NCBI GenBank assembly: GCA_022821495.1
Contig: JAJEDN010000041.1
Coordinates: 1-45,856 of the forward strand
Direction: 5' to 3'
DNA length: 45,856 nucleotides
Source: Candidatus Poribacteria bacterium
GTDB taxonomy: Bacteria; Poribacteria; WGA-4E; WGA-3G
Shown: piece after piece, positions 32,239 through 41,116 of the stretch
How the letters are laid out: every line of letters begins with the position of its first letter
Position numbering within the stretch: the stretch's first letter is position 1
Made by a program: the position numbers and the translations under genes
Notes under the pieces: generated by a model
Databases searched by the model: none
What the model saw: the letters and a program-made list of their open reading frames with translations, nothing else
Told to the model about the DNA's origin: nothing

Positions 32239-32455
32239 TCCGTAACCAAGTGGAGGTGTTTTTGCTTGGGGTGTTTTTGATAGGGTATTTCTGCGTATTG
32301 CTTGGGGTATTTGCTTGGGTGTTTCTGCGGATTTCTGCGGATTTCTTCAGTTCTACGGACAAGCACGCTAAATACCCAACCCACCTCACCGAACCGCAAG
32401 GAAAAATAAAAAAATGTACAACTCACCTGACCGAACCGCAAGGAAAGTTAAAAAG
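32239..32455 (+). repeat. Leader repeat before the nitrate reductase, with duplicated inner box
   Basis: The outer box TCCGTAACCAAGTGGAGG (32239-32256) is followed by a TTGCTTGGGGT/TTTCTGCGGAT repeat stretch, then the inner box CACCTCACCGAACCGCAAGG (from 32382) with AAAAATAAAAAA abutting ATG 32414. A second inner box, ACTCACCTGACCGAACCGCA onward (32421-32455), lies inside the gene and is translated. The TTTTTGCTTGGG stretch also occurs, inverted, in the copy at 6151. Confidence 0.75.
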
Positions 32456-34552
32456 ACAGGAAAAGCGGTATGTCCTTATTGTGGGGTCGGTTGCGTCATT
32501 CGCGCAACCGTCGAAGATAATAAAGTCACGAGAATCTCAGCGGACGACGATGTCGCCCCTAATTACGGAATGCTCTGTCCGAAAGGGGCACTTCTGAAAC
32601 AGGTCTTTCAAAATCATGACGGTAGACTCGCGTATCCTATGATCCGGGATCGGCGCGGTGAACCCCCGCGTAAAGTCTCGTGGGACGAGGCGATCGCTTT
32701 CACAGCAAATCGGCTTCGCGAAATCCAGCTGGCGCACGGCAAGGATTCCATTGCACTCTATGGGTCTGGACAATTGGATACAGAGACTTCCTATGTTTTC
32801 AATAAATTGTTCAAAGGGTTCCTCCGCACAAATAACGTAGACACGAATAGTCGGCTCTGTATGTCGTCTGCGGTGGTCGGTTATATGCAGGCGTTCGGCT
32901 CAGATGGTCCCCCTACCTGCTATGACGATATTCAGCATGCAGATGTCTTTCTGATTATAGGCGCGAATATGGCAGTGAACCACCCTGTGCTTTTTCAGAT
33001 GATTCGGAAACGGCGGGCATTAGATCCCGGTGTCCGGATTATCGCTGTGGACCCGCGCCGCACGAAAACAGCCGACTTCTCGGATATCCATGTACCGCTC
33101 GCACCCGGGAGCGACGTTGCTTTCCTTCAACTCATCGCGAAACGTCTCCTCGCCGTAGGGCGGATCAACAGACGCTTCGTCCGAAGAAGTACTGAAAACT
33201 TCAGTGCTTACGAAGAACATTTGAAAGGCTTAGATGAGGATACACTCCTTACTACCTGCGATATCCATCCAGCACGTATTGACGAGATCGTTGAATACCT
33301 GTGTAAACCGAGTCGGTTGCTCAGTTTTTATTGCCAAGGCACCAATCAGAGCACAAGCGGCGTTGACAAAAATGTCGCACTCATCAATCTACATTTACAA
33401 TTAGGCGAAGTCGGCAAAAGAGGTGCGGGTCCGTTTTCGTTGACAGGACAACCGAATGCGATGGGTGGTAGAGAGGTCGGTTATCTATCTCACCAACTTC
33501 CCGGCTATCGTGTTGTCACCAACGATATGCACCGCGCCTATCTGGAAGGCGCGTGGCGCGTGCCACCGGGTAGTATCGATCCGAAACCCGGATTGACAGC
33601 AGTACCGATGTTTGAGGCAGCGGCTAAAGGAGATGTTCGGGCACTCTGGATCGCTTGCACAAATCCCGCCGTCAGTATGCCCGATACAAAGGTATCACAA
33701 GAAGGGCTGCGGCGTGCGGACTTGGTCATCGTGCAGGATTGTTATTATCCAACAGAAACTGCGGAGTATGCGGACGTGCTGCTCCCCGCGGCGCAGTGGG
33801 GTGAAAAACAAGGCACAATGACCAACAGTGAACGGCTCGTCGTCCGAAGCGATCAGTTCCTGACCCCTCCGGGTGAAGCGAAACCGGATTGGTGGATATT
33901 CACGCAAGTTGCGAAAGCAATGGGATTCAAGCGGAATTTCGATTTCTATACCGCTGAAGAGATCTGGGACGAATATCGGATGTTAACAGCAGGTACACCG
34001 TGCGATCAGATGGGGATGACAAACGCACGGCTCGCGAAAACGTCATTACGCTGGCCCTGTCCACATCCACGGCATCCCGGCACGGAGCGCCGATACGTCC
34101 GAACGAAGTTTTTCACTGAATCCGGGAAAGCGCAGTTCAAAACGCCGGTCTATCAGCCACCCGATGAGGATGTAAATGAGGAGTTCCCACTCGGTTTGAC
34201 GACGGGACGGATCGAGAGTCAGTGGCACACCCGTACTCGGACAGGCAAGGTGCCGCAGTTGGTACGTAAGGAACCGGAACCGTTTGTGGAAATCCATCCG
34301 GACGATGCCGTGGAGAATGGTGTTGAAGACGGTGAGTGGGTTTATCTGGTCGGGCGACGTGGAAGGTGTTATGCGAAGGCACGCGTCACCGAAGCAATTC
34401 GCCGTGGGCTGCTCTTTACGCCGTTCCATTGGGGCGATCTCTTCCACGCTGAGACGAATGCGAACTATGTAACGAATCCTGCGTTTGATCCAGTTTCCAA
34501 GCAACCGGAGTTAAAATTTTGCGCCGTGCGGATTGAATCGAGTGAATCATAG
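32414..34552 (+). CDS. nasC: Assimilatory nitrate reductase, molybdopterin catalytic subunit
   Basis: A 712-residue bis-MGD oxidoreductase of the NarB/NasC kind that reduces nitrate to nitrite. The N-terminal [4Fe-4S] ligands are Cys20, Cys23, Cys27 (CPYCGVGC) and Cys55 (MLCPKG). Cys149 in NSRLCMSSAV is the expected molybdenum ligand. Further cofactor segments are LIIGANMAVNHPV, GPFSLTGQPNAMGGREVG and TNSERLV, plus a C-terminal dinucleotide-binding domain (LTTGRIESQWHTRTRTG, FTPFHWGDLF). Residues 4-14 (SPDRTARKVKK) are encoded by a copy of the leader repeat. No FAD subunit is adjacent, so ferredoxin is the likely donor. Confidence 0.93.
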   Translation: MYNSPDRTARKVKKTGKAVCPYCGVGCVIRATVEDNKVTRISADDDVAPNYGMLCPKGALLKQVFQNHDGRLAYPMIRDRRGEPPRKVSWDEAIAFTANRLREIQLAHGKDSIALYGSGQLDTETSYVFNKLFKGFLRTNNVDTNSRLCMSSAVVGYMQAFGSDGPPTCYDDIQHADVFLIIGANMAVNHPVLFQMIRKRRALDPGVRIIAVDPRRTKTADFSDIHVPLAPGSDVAFLQLIAKRLLAVGRINRRFVRRSTENFSAYEEHLKGLDEDTLLTTCDIHPARIDEIVEYLCKPSRLLSFYCQGTNQSTSGVDKNVALINLHLQLGEVGKRGAGPFSLTGQPNAMGGREVGYLSHQLPGYRVVTNDMHRAYLEGAWRVPPGSIDPKPGLTAVPMFEAAAKGDVRALWIACTNPAVSMPDTKVSQEGLRRADLVIVQDCYYPTETAEYADVLLPAAQWGEKQGTMTNSERLVVRSDQFLTPPGEAKPDWWIFTQVAKAMGFKRNFDFYTAEEIWDEYRMLTAGTPCDQMGMTNARLAKTSLRWPCPHPRHPGTERRYVRTKFFTESGKAQFKTPVYQPPDEDVNEEFPLGLTTGRIESQWHTRTRTGKVPQLVRKEPEPFVEIHPDDAVENGVEDGEWVYLVGRRGRCYAKARVTEAIRRGLLFTPFHWGDLFHAETNANYVTNPAFDPVSKQPELKFCAVRIESSES

Positions 34553-34579
34553 GTTGGGTGCAAAAGACTCAATAGGCAT

Positions 34580-34924
34580 TCATACCGTGATTGCTTTGCG
34601 GATACATGCCTGGACCCTTTGCCAATCTGCAGACGATAAGGACCCAATGACTGCTAAAACTTTGCTCTGTGGAAGTGTTACAAGGAAACTCCTAAATGCA
34701 CTTGGTCTACGTAGCCCTGCTTCTGTCCAATCAGCAATCAAGTGATCTGTGGGCGTGGTTGCAATAGTTAGATTCGTTGTTACTGCCCCAAGAATCACAT
34801 CTCCAACAGTGGTATGGTAATCCGCAGTTGAGATAACCACTGCCGGCCGCCTTTTAATACCTGTAACTCCTGGAAAATCAGCAATAATCACATCTGCGGA
34901 TTTTAGGGTATCCATGCATCCCAT
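34580..34924 (-). CDS. PemK/MazF-family toxin-like endoribonuclease
   Basis: A 114-residue protein of the MazF/PemK fold: ADVIIADFPG strand, RRPAVVIST with YHTTVGDVIL after it, DWTEAGLRRPSAFR, and a TLPQSKVLAVIGSLS end. MazF-type toxins cleave mRNA when freed from their antitoxin. The gene overlaps the 3' end of the preceding small gene by 22 bases in another frame, the usual antitoxin-toxin coupling. An internal ATG three codons in would avoid part of the overlap. Whether the toxin is active is not testable here. Confidence 0.82.
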   Translation of the reverse strand: MGCMDTLKSADVIIADFPGVTGIKRRPAVVISTADYHTTVGDVILGAVTTNLTIATTPTDHLIADWTEAGLRRPSAFRSFLVTLPQSKVLAVIGSLSSADWQRVQACIRKAITV

Positions 34925-35142
34925 TCCTTATCGCCTTCACTATCCCACCAATCTGTTGATTCTATGCTCGGTGCAATAGCTGCCAACTTCTCTGTTTCAG
35001 TCAAAGGACCATTGGCAGGAGACCAATATGCACGCAACACACTGACAAGGACGTTTTCTAATTTGACCCCTTGCCTTTTTGCAATTCGGCGAGCCTGTCG
35101 GTACACGGCATCGGGAATATTGAGTGTGACTTGATGTTCCAT
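34903..35142 (-). CDS. Antitoxin-like partner of the PemK/MazF toxin
   Basis: A 79-residue protein. The N-terminal half (VTLNIPDAVYRQARRIAKRQ then GVKLENVLVSVLRAYW) looks like a ribbon-helix-helix DNA-binding fold, and the acidic, Trp-rich tail (DWWDSEGDKEWDAW) is suited to bind the toxin. It overlaps and precedes the toxin gene. The two are probably autoregulated together. The 139-base gap upstream holds no other recognisable gene. Confidence 0.75.
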   Translation of the reverse strand: MEHQVTLNIPDAVYRQARRIAKRQGVKLENVLVSVLRAYWSPANGPLTETEKLAAIAPSIESTDWWDSEGDKEWDAWIP

Positions 35143-35281
35143 TATTTTTCCTTTCTGTTTACGATAAAAGCATCGGGTTTCCAGACTAAGAGCATTATAC
35201 CACTTTCTGTAAAAACATGCGAATTATTTCCGTATCAGTTGTTTTGATGATTCAACCTCCAAATATAAAACCTGGTTATCT

Positions 35282-36886
35282 TTATGCTCCTACTGAGGGA
35301 CGTTCTTGCACCACAGGAATAACGTAACTCCGAATCGTCAAGCCGTCTATCGTCTCTGTCTCTGTGCGCGGTTCCGGTGCATCGCGGTGATCGAATATCA
35401 CATAATACCCCTCCATTACATCTTCTGTCACCAAATATGCAGCGAGTTGCTGCTTCCCTTGGGCATAGGAATGCTCACTTCTCCATATCTTTGTCTCAAC
35501 GACATATTTTTTCTGATTGTGAAGAATGATCAGATCCATCCTGCCGCGCCCGGTTGGGACTTCCATATACATTGCCCCATTTACACTGGTAACAAACTGA
35601 TCAAGATACGCAAACAGCAGGTGCTGCCCGATAAATTCTTGAGGGGTTTCGGGGACTTGTAGGATCCTGAACCCTGCGCGGGCAATGAAGTCTCGGAAGT
35701 TATCAAGGAGCCGTTCCATCTGAAGCTGTCCAGTGTCGGTGAGGTACTGAAACGCATCGATGTCTTCGGGAAAGTAGTCGCGTTCCAATCCGTTAACTAA
35801 CGGCTTGAATGCTTGGATAATCCGGTACAGGTAAATAGGGTTGATAATTTCACACTTTCTGTCAGTCCCTTTCGTGATGATACCATACGTGGCGAGTTCA
35901 TTGATAATGTCATTATCAGGGTTAAATGGCACGCTGTTCTCATAAGAGACGATTCGCATAAGTATGGTTTGAAAACGCGGGTCTTTGCGGATATTGGTCA
36001 GGAGATGTTCGATGTTAGTGTTCCGTTCGTCCAAAAATGATTCGTATGCCTCTGAAAAGTGGGTCATTGTCAGTGCTTCAGTTTTCGGAATGTTCATCTC
36101 CTCTGTGAGTATCTGTGCGAATCGGTTGACGAGGAAGGGTTGTCCGCCGGTCTGTTTGTGAATGGCTTCAATGACTTCTGGAGCGAAAACCTGACCGACC
36201 TCGTCGGTATACTGCTCAAACAGTTCTTGGACCTGAGCAAGCGTAAAATTGGGCAACGCAAAATCGTCCTGGATATTGAACGGGGAGACGGAGCGATCAT
36301 AGTCAAGTTGTGTGATATTTCTGACCCCTACAATACCAAGGCTGTGCGGGCATTGAAGCGTGGTGTCAGTGACGTAAGTATGTCGGAACGCGTGCAGAAA
36401 ACCTTTCAGAGCAGACGTAGGGATGCCGTCAAACTCGTCTATAATAAGGACAATTTTCTGCCAATTTTCCCCGTATTTCAGGAAACGCTGAAGCTGCTCA
36501 AAGAATTCCATCATTGACAAATGGTTGGTTATCTCGGCATTGTCGAGAAAATGCTTGAGTGCTGCGTCAAGTGTCTCTCCGCGTCTTTGGAAAACGCGTT
36601 CAATTTCCTTGCAAATCTGTTTAGCGAGAGACTCGTAAAATTCGGAACGGTCACAATCTACATATATTTCAAAATTCAGTTGAATAGGAAAATAGGTGTG
36701 GTCTTCAGCGGTAAGTACTGCAACGGCGCGTTGAAAGAAAGTCGTCTTTCCCGTCTGCCGTGGCGCGAAGATGACGATATAACGTCCCTCTTTAACACGT
36801 TTGATGAACTCGGCAAGTTCTTCCGTGCGAGCGACAATATAGTGCTGCTCAGGGTTCACGGGACCCTGCGTACCAAACCTTCTCAT
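35282..36886 (-). CDS. AAA-like ATPase with C-terminal PD-(D/E)XK nuclease-like domain
   Basis: A 534-residue protein. N-terminal P-loop ATPase of the AAA-like/STAND-related type: Walker A APRQTGKTT (residues 41-49), Walker B IVLIIDEFDG and a winged-helix-like stretch (EVIEAIHKQTGGQPFLVNRF). The C-terminal part (about 440-490) has GRGRMDLIILHNQKKYVVET followed by KIW, giving the D...ExK core of PD-(D/E)XK nucleases. Such ATPase-nuclease fusions are abundant paralogues in cyanobacteria and Poribacteria; roles in defence or mobile-DNA control are suspected, not shown. It lies between a toxin-antitoxin pair and a HicB-like gene. Confidence 0.8.
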   Translation of the reverse strand: MRRFGTQGPVNPEQHYIVARTEELAEFIKRVKEGRYIVIFAPRQTGKTTFFQRAVAVLTAEDHTYFPIQLNFEIYVDCDRSEFYESLAKQICKEIERVFQRRGETLDAALKHFLDNAEITNHLSMMEFFEQLQRFLKYGENWQKIVLIIDEFDGIPTSALKGFLHAFRHTYVTDTTLQCPHSLGIVGVRNITQLDYDRSVSPFNIQDDFALPNFTLAQVQELFEQYTDEVGQVFAPEVIEAIHKQTGGQPFLVNRFAQILTEEMNIPKTEALTMTHFSEAYESFLDERNTNIEHLLTNIRKDPRFQTILMRIVSYENSVPFNPDNDIINELATYGIITKGTDRKCEIINPIYLYRIIQAFKPLVNGLERDYFPEDIDAFQYLTDTGQLQMERLLDNFRDFIARAGFRILQVPETPQEFIGQHLLFAYLDQFVTSVNGAMYMEVPTGRGRMDLIILHNQKKYVVETKIWRSEHSYAQGKQQLAAYLVTEDVMEGYYVIFDHRDAPEPRTETETIDGLTIRSYVIPVVQERPSVGA

Positions 36887-36961
36887 TAGAATTTTCCGCC
36901 TCGGTTAATGTTGTAACCGTTGAGAATGAAACAAACAGGCGTTTTTTTGCAGATACTCGTG

Positions 36962-37291
36962 TTAGTCTACCGAAACAGCCTTCTCCAAGACCTCTTGAAG
37001 GTAAACATCTATTTCCAATTGGTGACGTGCCGCATTCAAGGCAATACGGCCGTACAACTCAGGACTTGTTCGGATTGTCAGCGTTTCTGGAAAAGGTTTA
37101 TCTGGGACTTTTCCTTGTTCTTCGCAAACTTCAAAGTAGACCTCAAGTGATTTCTGCATCTCCTCGCGCAGTTCAGTTACAGAGGCACCATAGAACGTAA
37201 TCACGTCTTGTGTATTAATTACTGTTCCATGAAAGAGGTCTATTTCTGAATCAAACTCAACTACTCCGATATACCCTTTGTATTCAATCAT
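36962..37291 (-). CDS. HicB-family antitoxin-like protein (orphan)
   Basis: A 109-residue protein. The N-terminal HicB fold reads YKGYIGVVEFDSEIDLFHGT and INTQDVITFYGASVTELREE; the C-terminal ribbon-helix-helix-like segment is ETLTIRTSPELYGRIALNAA then RHQLEIDVYLQEVL. HicB normally neutralises and represses with a HicA ribonuclease. No hicA-sized reading frame occurs on either side: the 56 bases upstream and 75 bases downstream are too short. It may be a solitary antitoxin or regulator. Confidence 0.8.
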   Translation of the reverse strand: MIEYKGYIGVVEFDSEIDLFHGTVINTQDVITFYGASVTELREEMQKSLEVYFEVCEEQGKVPDKPFPETLTIRTSPELYGRIALNAARHQLEIDVYLQEVLEKAVSVD

Positions 37292-37347
37292 GGGAAAAAC
37301 CAGTGCCTCGACTGTGAGACCGAGGCTATTGGAAAAAGATATTTATA

Positions 37348-38298
37348 CTAAAAACCGAGTTGCTTATTCACAATGTTCTTCAACGCTTCACCCTTCAGAT
37401 ACCGTTCCAAGTTATCCAAGAAGAATGAGGTGATACGGCGCATGCGGTGCTGGGAACCCCCCGCAGAATGCGGCGAAATGATAACGTTGTGAAAATCCCA
37501 CAACGGACTGTCTTCCTGGAGCGGCTCAGTTTCAGTAACATCCAAGCCTGCGGCAGCGATTGTACCGGCTTGTAAAATCTCAATCAGATCGGGTTCGTTG
37601 ACGATCGGACCGCGGGCGACGTTAATAAAGAACGCTGTCGGCTGCATCACGGATAAGTTATCCTTATTGATAAGTCCTCGCGTCTCCTCAGTCAACGGAC
37701 ACGCAATCATCACGACATCCACTTGGCTCATCATATTTGAAAGCTGATCCATCCCCATCAGTTCATCAACAGTATCCGGCTTATCGGTACGGTAGGCATC
37801 AACAGCCATAACGTACATATCAAACCCTTTTGCGCGTTTCGCCATCTCCATCCCGATACCGCCCATCCCAACGATACCGATCTTGAACCCGTCAATCTCG
37901 ATCATCGGCATGCTACGGCTGCCGCCCCATTGGTGTTTGTCTTGATTCCGAACGGATTCGTGGATACCACGTGCCAAGCCGAGCAGAAGCGCGAACGCTT
38001 GGTCGGCGACGTGCGTTGCGTACAAGCCTGCAGCGTTCGTCAGGAGCACATCGCTCTGGCGGAGCGCGGGATACATGTGCCGATCCATACCCGCACTGGA
38101 AGATTGAATCCATTTGATGTCGGGCAAATGCGGAAAAATATCTTCACTGCAGTAGCCAAAGAAGACTTCAGCGTCTTTGCCTTGCTCAATAAGTTCCTCG
38201 CGTGAACTCGGCGCAATGTATGTGTGTTCATCACCGATGATGCTTTCCAATCTCTGGAGGAGTTCGCCTTCAACACGTCCTTGTAATAGTATCTTCAT
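37348..38298 (-). CDS. D-isomer-specific 2-hydroxyacid dehydrogenase
   Basis: A 316-residue NAD-dependent dehydrogenase of 2-hydroxyacids. Dinucleotide motif GIVGMGGIGMEMAKRA, catalytic Arg in NVARGPIVNEPDL, Glu in VTETEPLQEDSPLW and His in ISPHSAGGSQHR are all present. It is shorter at the N-terminus than PGDH-type enzymes and has no ACT domain, closer to glyoxylate/hydroxypyruvate-reductase-like members. The substrate is not determined. The start ATG is set on a leader-repeat inner box. Downstream there is only a 56-base gap to the HicB-like gene. Confidence 0.9.
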   Translation of the reverse strand: MKILLQGRVEGELLQRLESIIGDEHTYIAPSSREELIEQGKDAEVFFGYCSEDIFPHLPDIKWIQSSSAGMDRHMYPALRQSDVLLTNAAGLYATHVADQAFALLLGLARGIHESVRNQDKHQWGGSRSMPMIEIDGFKIGIVGMGGIGMEMAKRAKGFDMYVMAVDAYRTDKPDTVDELMGMDQLSNMMSQVDVVMIACPLTEETRGLINKDNLSVMQPTAFFINVARGPIVNEPDLIEILQAGTIAAAGLDVTETEPLQEDSPLWDFHNVIISPHSAGGSQHRMRRITSFFLDNLERYLKGEALKNIVNKQLGF

Positions 38299-38389
38299 AT
38301 TTTAATTTTTCCTTGCGGTTCGATCAAGTAAGTTGGAGGATTCACGTCCTTTTCCGTAGATCCGCCCTCCACTTCGTTACGGGCTACGG
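38299..38389 (-). repeat. Leader repeat driving the hydroxyacid dehydrogenase start
   Basis: On the minus strand, the outer box CCGTAGCCCGTAACGAAGTG with GAGGG (38365-38389) is followed about 45 bases later by TCGAACCGCAAGGAAAAATT (38303-38322) and AAAAT abutting the ATG. A weaker inner box (CCGCAAGGGATAATTAACA) is found at about 38442-38465. The rest of the 289-base gap to the HAD gene shows nothing recognisable. Confidence 0.75.
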
Positions 38390-38587
38390 GGTGTGTCCTA
38401 TACCGAGAACCTACGCGCGATAGAATAGATCACAATCCAAGTGTTAATTATCCCTTGCGGGTAAGTAACGTGGATCAGAGTTTTGATGGTTTTCGTGACG
38501 ATCACTTACAACAAAGGGGCAAGCAGTATATGCGAACATCAACACATCCATCACCCTATTTAAGCCCTGCGAATAATTAAGAGACCT

Positions 38588-39484
38588 TCACTGCCACGGC
38601 GGGGTTTCCGGCAACAATTCTTGAAACTCGTCAATCAACGCGTCCTCATAAGCACCGGCGTATTGTCCGTTGAAAAACTTTTCCATCGCTTTATCAAGGA
38701 AGAGCTGCCACGATGCGTCCTCGGCACCGGGGTTGACAGGGAAGAACAATGCACCTACATCCTGTGCCGCTTTCAGATCGCCGGGTGAATCACCGAGCAT
38801 CAAGACGTGGTTTTCGGGATACCTGTCTTTCGTCGTTATCGTGAGATGCTCCGTTTTCGTACCCATCTCCTGTCCAGCGATCAGCGCGACGTAGGTATCA
38901 ATTTCGTGTTCATCCCATTCGCGTTGGAGTGCTTCGTCCGGCGTAGCGGAGACGACGATGACATCCGCTTTGCCTTGCAGCCGTTGCAACGTTTCACGCA
39001 CACCGGGAAACGGGGGGAGGTTATAGACAATCTCAGCGACACTTTCGTTCACGCCGAGACTCCATGTCATCACTTGGCTGAGTTCGTCGAGTCTTTCGCC
39101 TGTTGCGTTGTCAATGGCGGTTTGGAGTGCAGGATTACCGAGTTTCGTCTCTGTTTCCGACCATTCGCGGAGATAAGGCAGTTCCGGCACTGCGACCCCC
39201 ATCTTCTGCACGAGCGACATCTCGCGTAAGAAATCGCACACCAGCAGGATCGCCTTGAACCGGTTCGTTCCACGTGTCTTTGAGTAAAGATTCACAAAAT
39301 CCCATGCCTGATGCACCTGTCGTGAGATAGATGCCAATCCGAAATGCTTGACGAGGTTCACGCTGAAGCAGTCGTTGTGTTTGACCTCCATGCTGTTGAA
39401 AACGCAACCGTCTGAGTCGATACCGACGAAAAACTCGTGTTGCGGTTTGAAATCGTAGAGTGCTTGTTGGGGTCCTTGCGTCAT
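38588..39484 (-). CDS. HAD-superfamily hydrolase
   Basis: A 298-residue haloacid-dehalogenase-type phosphohydrolase. Motif I GIDSDGCVF has the nucleophile Asp23 and acid/base Asp25; motif II is VVSATPDE, a Lys in TKTEHLTIT fits motif III, and motif IV is LMLGDSPGDLKAA. A large helical cap lies between motifs I and II (residues about 30-180). The substrate is not predictable; the metabolic neighbours (6-phosphogluconate dehydrogenase and a hydroxyacid dehydrogenase) hint at a sugar or organic-acid phosphate. The start ATG lies on a leader repeat. Confidence 0.87.
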   Translation of the reverse strand: MTQGPQQALYDFKPQHEFFVGIDSDGCVFNSMEVKHNDCFSVNLVKHFGLASISRQVHQAWDFVNLYSKTRGTNRFKAILLVCDFLREMSLVQKMGVAVPELPYLREWSETETKLGNPALQTAIDNATGERLDELSQVMTWSLGVNESVAEIVYNLPPFPGVRETLQRLQGKADVIVVSATPDEALQREWDEHEIDTYVALIAGQEMGTKTEHLTITTKDRYPENHVLMLGDSPGDLKAAQDVGALFFPVNPGAEDASWQLFLDKAMEKFFNGQYAGAYEDALIDEFQELLPETPPWQ

Positions 39485-39574
39485 TTTTTAATTTTACCTT
39501 GCGGAAGAACAACGTGCGTCGAAACTTCGACGCGCCGTTCTCAAATCCGCCCTCCATTTTATTACGGGCTACGG
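39485..39574 (-). repeat. Leader repeat driving the HAD hydrolase start
   Basis: Minus strand: outer box CCGTAGCCCGTAATAAAATG with GAGGG (39550-39574), then inner box TTCTTCCGCAAGGTAAAATT and AAAAA abutting the ATG at 39484. Between them GCGTCGAA/TTCGACGC (39516-39533) is a perfect 8-bp dyad, with only AC or GT at the centre. Confidence 0.75.
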
Positions 39575-39616
39575 GTCCGATTGTAGGACGGAGCTCCGAT
39601 TCCCTATAGAATAACT

Positions 39617-41080
39617 TCAATCAACAATGATTTCCGGGCGACCGTCCAGCATCCATTCGGTATGGAACACCGTCGGCTCGCCATCTTTTCCGAGAATCGT
39701 GTTCCCGTCTGCATCGAGTTTATGATAGGTATGCGCGCCGAAGTAGTCGCGCATCGCTTGGATGAGATTCGCGGAGAGTCTGCCGCTGCGGTAACTATCA
39801 AAATAGGCTAAAGCCGAACTGAATGCCGGGATCGGGACACCGAGTTGCGTGGCGGTGCCGATAACGTTCCGCCAGTTCGGTTGTGCCGCTTCAATCACGC
39901 CTCGGAAATAGGAATCGAGCAATAGGTTTGGCAATTCGGGGTTGCGCTCAAATGCCTCTGCGATCCGATGCAGGAATTTTGCGCGGATGATACACCCACC
40001 CCGCCAACCGAGACTGATTTGACCCAGGTCTAAATTCCACCCAAATTCTTCGCTGGCTTCCCGCATTAAAGCGAAACCTTGGGCATAAGAACAAATTTTC
40101 GCGGCGTAAAGGGCATCGTGAATCGCCTTGAGTGCTTCATCACGGTCGCCTTGGAATGCGCCAATGGGACCTTGGATAACCTGTTCTGCCGCAACACGTT
40201 CGCTTTTGACGGCAGAGATACACCGCGCAAAAACCGCCTCAGCGATCGTCGGGGCGGAGATGCCGAGATCCAACGCGGAGATGCTCGTCCATTTGCCTGT
40301 GCCTTTTTGCCCCGCTTGATCCAACACGACATCAACGAAAGGCGTGCCGCTGCTATCAAGTTGTGTGAAGATGTCAGCCGTGATTTCGATGAGATACGAA
40401 TTCAGTTCGCCACTGTTCCATTCGCTGAAGACCGCGTGCATCTCGTCCGAGTTCATACCCAAGACGCTTTTCATCAGCGAGTAGGCTTCGCAGATCAGCT
40501 GCATGTCGCCGTATTCGATGCCGTTATGCACCATCTTGACGTAATGCCCCGCGCCATCAGGTCCGATATAGGAGCAGCACGGCGTTCCGTCCACCTGCGC
40601 CGCAATCTTCGTGAAAATGGGTTCCACGAGTGCGTAAGCCTCAGCTGAACCTCCCGGCATCATCGCCGGTCCTTTGAGCGCGCCCTCTTCGCCGCCAGAG
40701 ATGCCTGTGCCGATAAACAGGATACCCTGTTCGGCTAACGCCGCGTGTCGGCGAACCGTATCGTTGAAGTTGGAGTTCCCACCGTCGATAATCAAATCGC
40801 CTTTTGAGAGGTGTGGAACGAGTAACTCAATAAACGCATCAACGGGTTCCCCTGCTTTCACCATTAAGATAATTTTGCGAGGGGTATCAAGTTTTTCAAT
40901 TAACGCTGGTATAGAATGTGCCCCAGTGATATTTTTGTCCTTCGCAGCCCGTTCCATGAAAGCGTCTACCCGTGAGACGGTACGGTTAAAGACCGCCACC
41001 TCAAAGCCTTTGCTTTCCATGTTGAGTGCGAGGTTTTCGCCCATCACTGCTAATCCGATGAGTCCAATATCTGCCGCCAA
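39617..41080 (-). CDS. gnd: 6-phosphogluconate dehydrogenase, decarboxylating
   Basis: A 487-residue NADP-dependent enzyme of the oxidative pentose-phosphate pathway that converts 6-phosphogluconate to ribulose 5-phosphate and CO2. Near the N-terminus are DIGLIGLAVMGENLALNME (nucleotide fold) and FNRTVSRVD. The catalytic region has GGEEGALKGPAMMPGG, VKMVHNGIEYGDMQ and the signature VLDQAGQKGTGKWTSISALD, and IIRAKFLHRI follows. I use the TTG at 41080, with AGGAGG nine bases upstream and the family's normal N-terminus; a longer frame to 41146 would begin inside the promoter -35. Confidence 0.95.
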   Translation of the reverse strand: MAADIGLIGLAVMGENLALNMESKGFEVAVFNRTVSRVDAFMERAAKDKNITGAHSIPALIEKLDTPRKIILMVKAGEPVDAFIELLVPHLSKGDLIIDGGNSNFNDTVRRHAALAEQGILFIGTGISGGEEGALKGPAMMPGGSAEAYALVEPIFTKIAAQVDGTPCCSYIGPDGAGHYVKMVHNGIEYGDMQLICEAYSLMKSVLGMNSDEMHAVFSEWNSGELNSYLIEITADIFTQLDSSGTPFVDVVLDQAGQKGTGKWTSISALDLGISAPTIAEAVFARCISAVKSERVAAEQVIQGPIGAFQGDRDEALKAIHDALYAAKICSYAQGFALMREASEEFGWNLDLGQISLGWRGGCIIRAKFLHRIAEAFERNPELPNLLLDSYFRGVIEAAQPNWRNVIGTATQLGVPIPAFSSALAYFDSYRSGRLSANLIQAMRDYFGAHTYHKLDADGNTILGKDGEPTVFHTEWMLDGRPEIIVD

Positions 41081-41116
41081 ATCTATTTTCCTCCTATGAC
41101 AGTGTGTATTTTGCAT

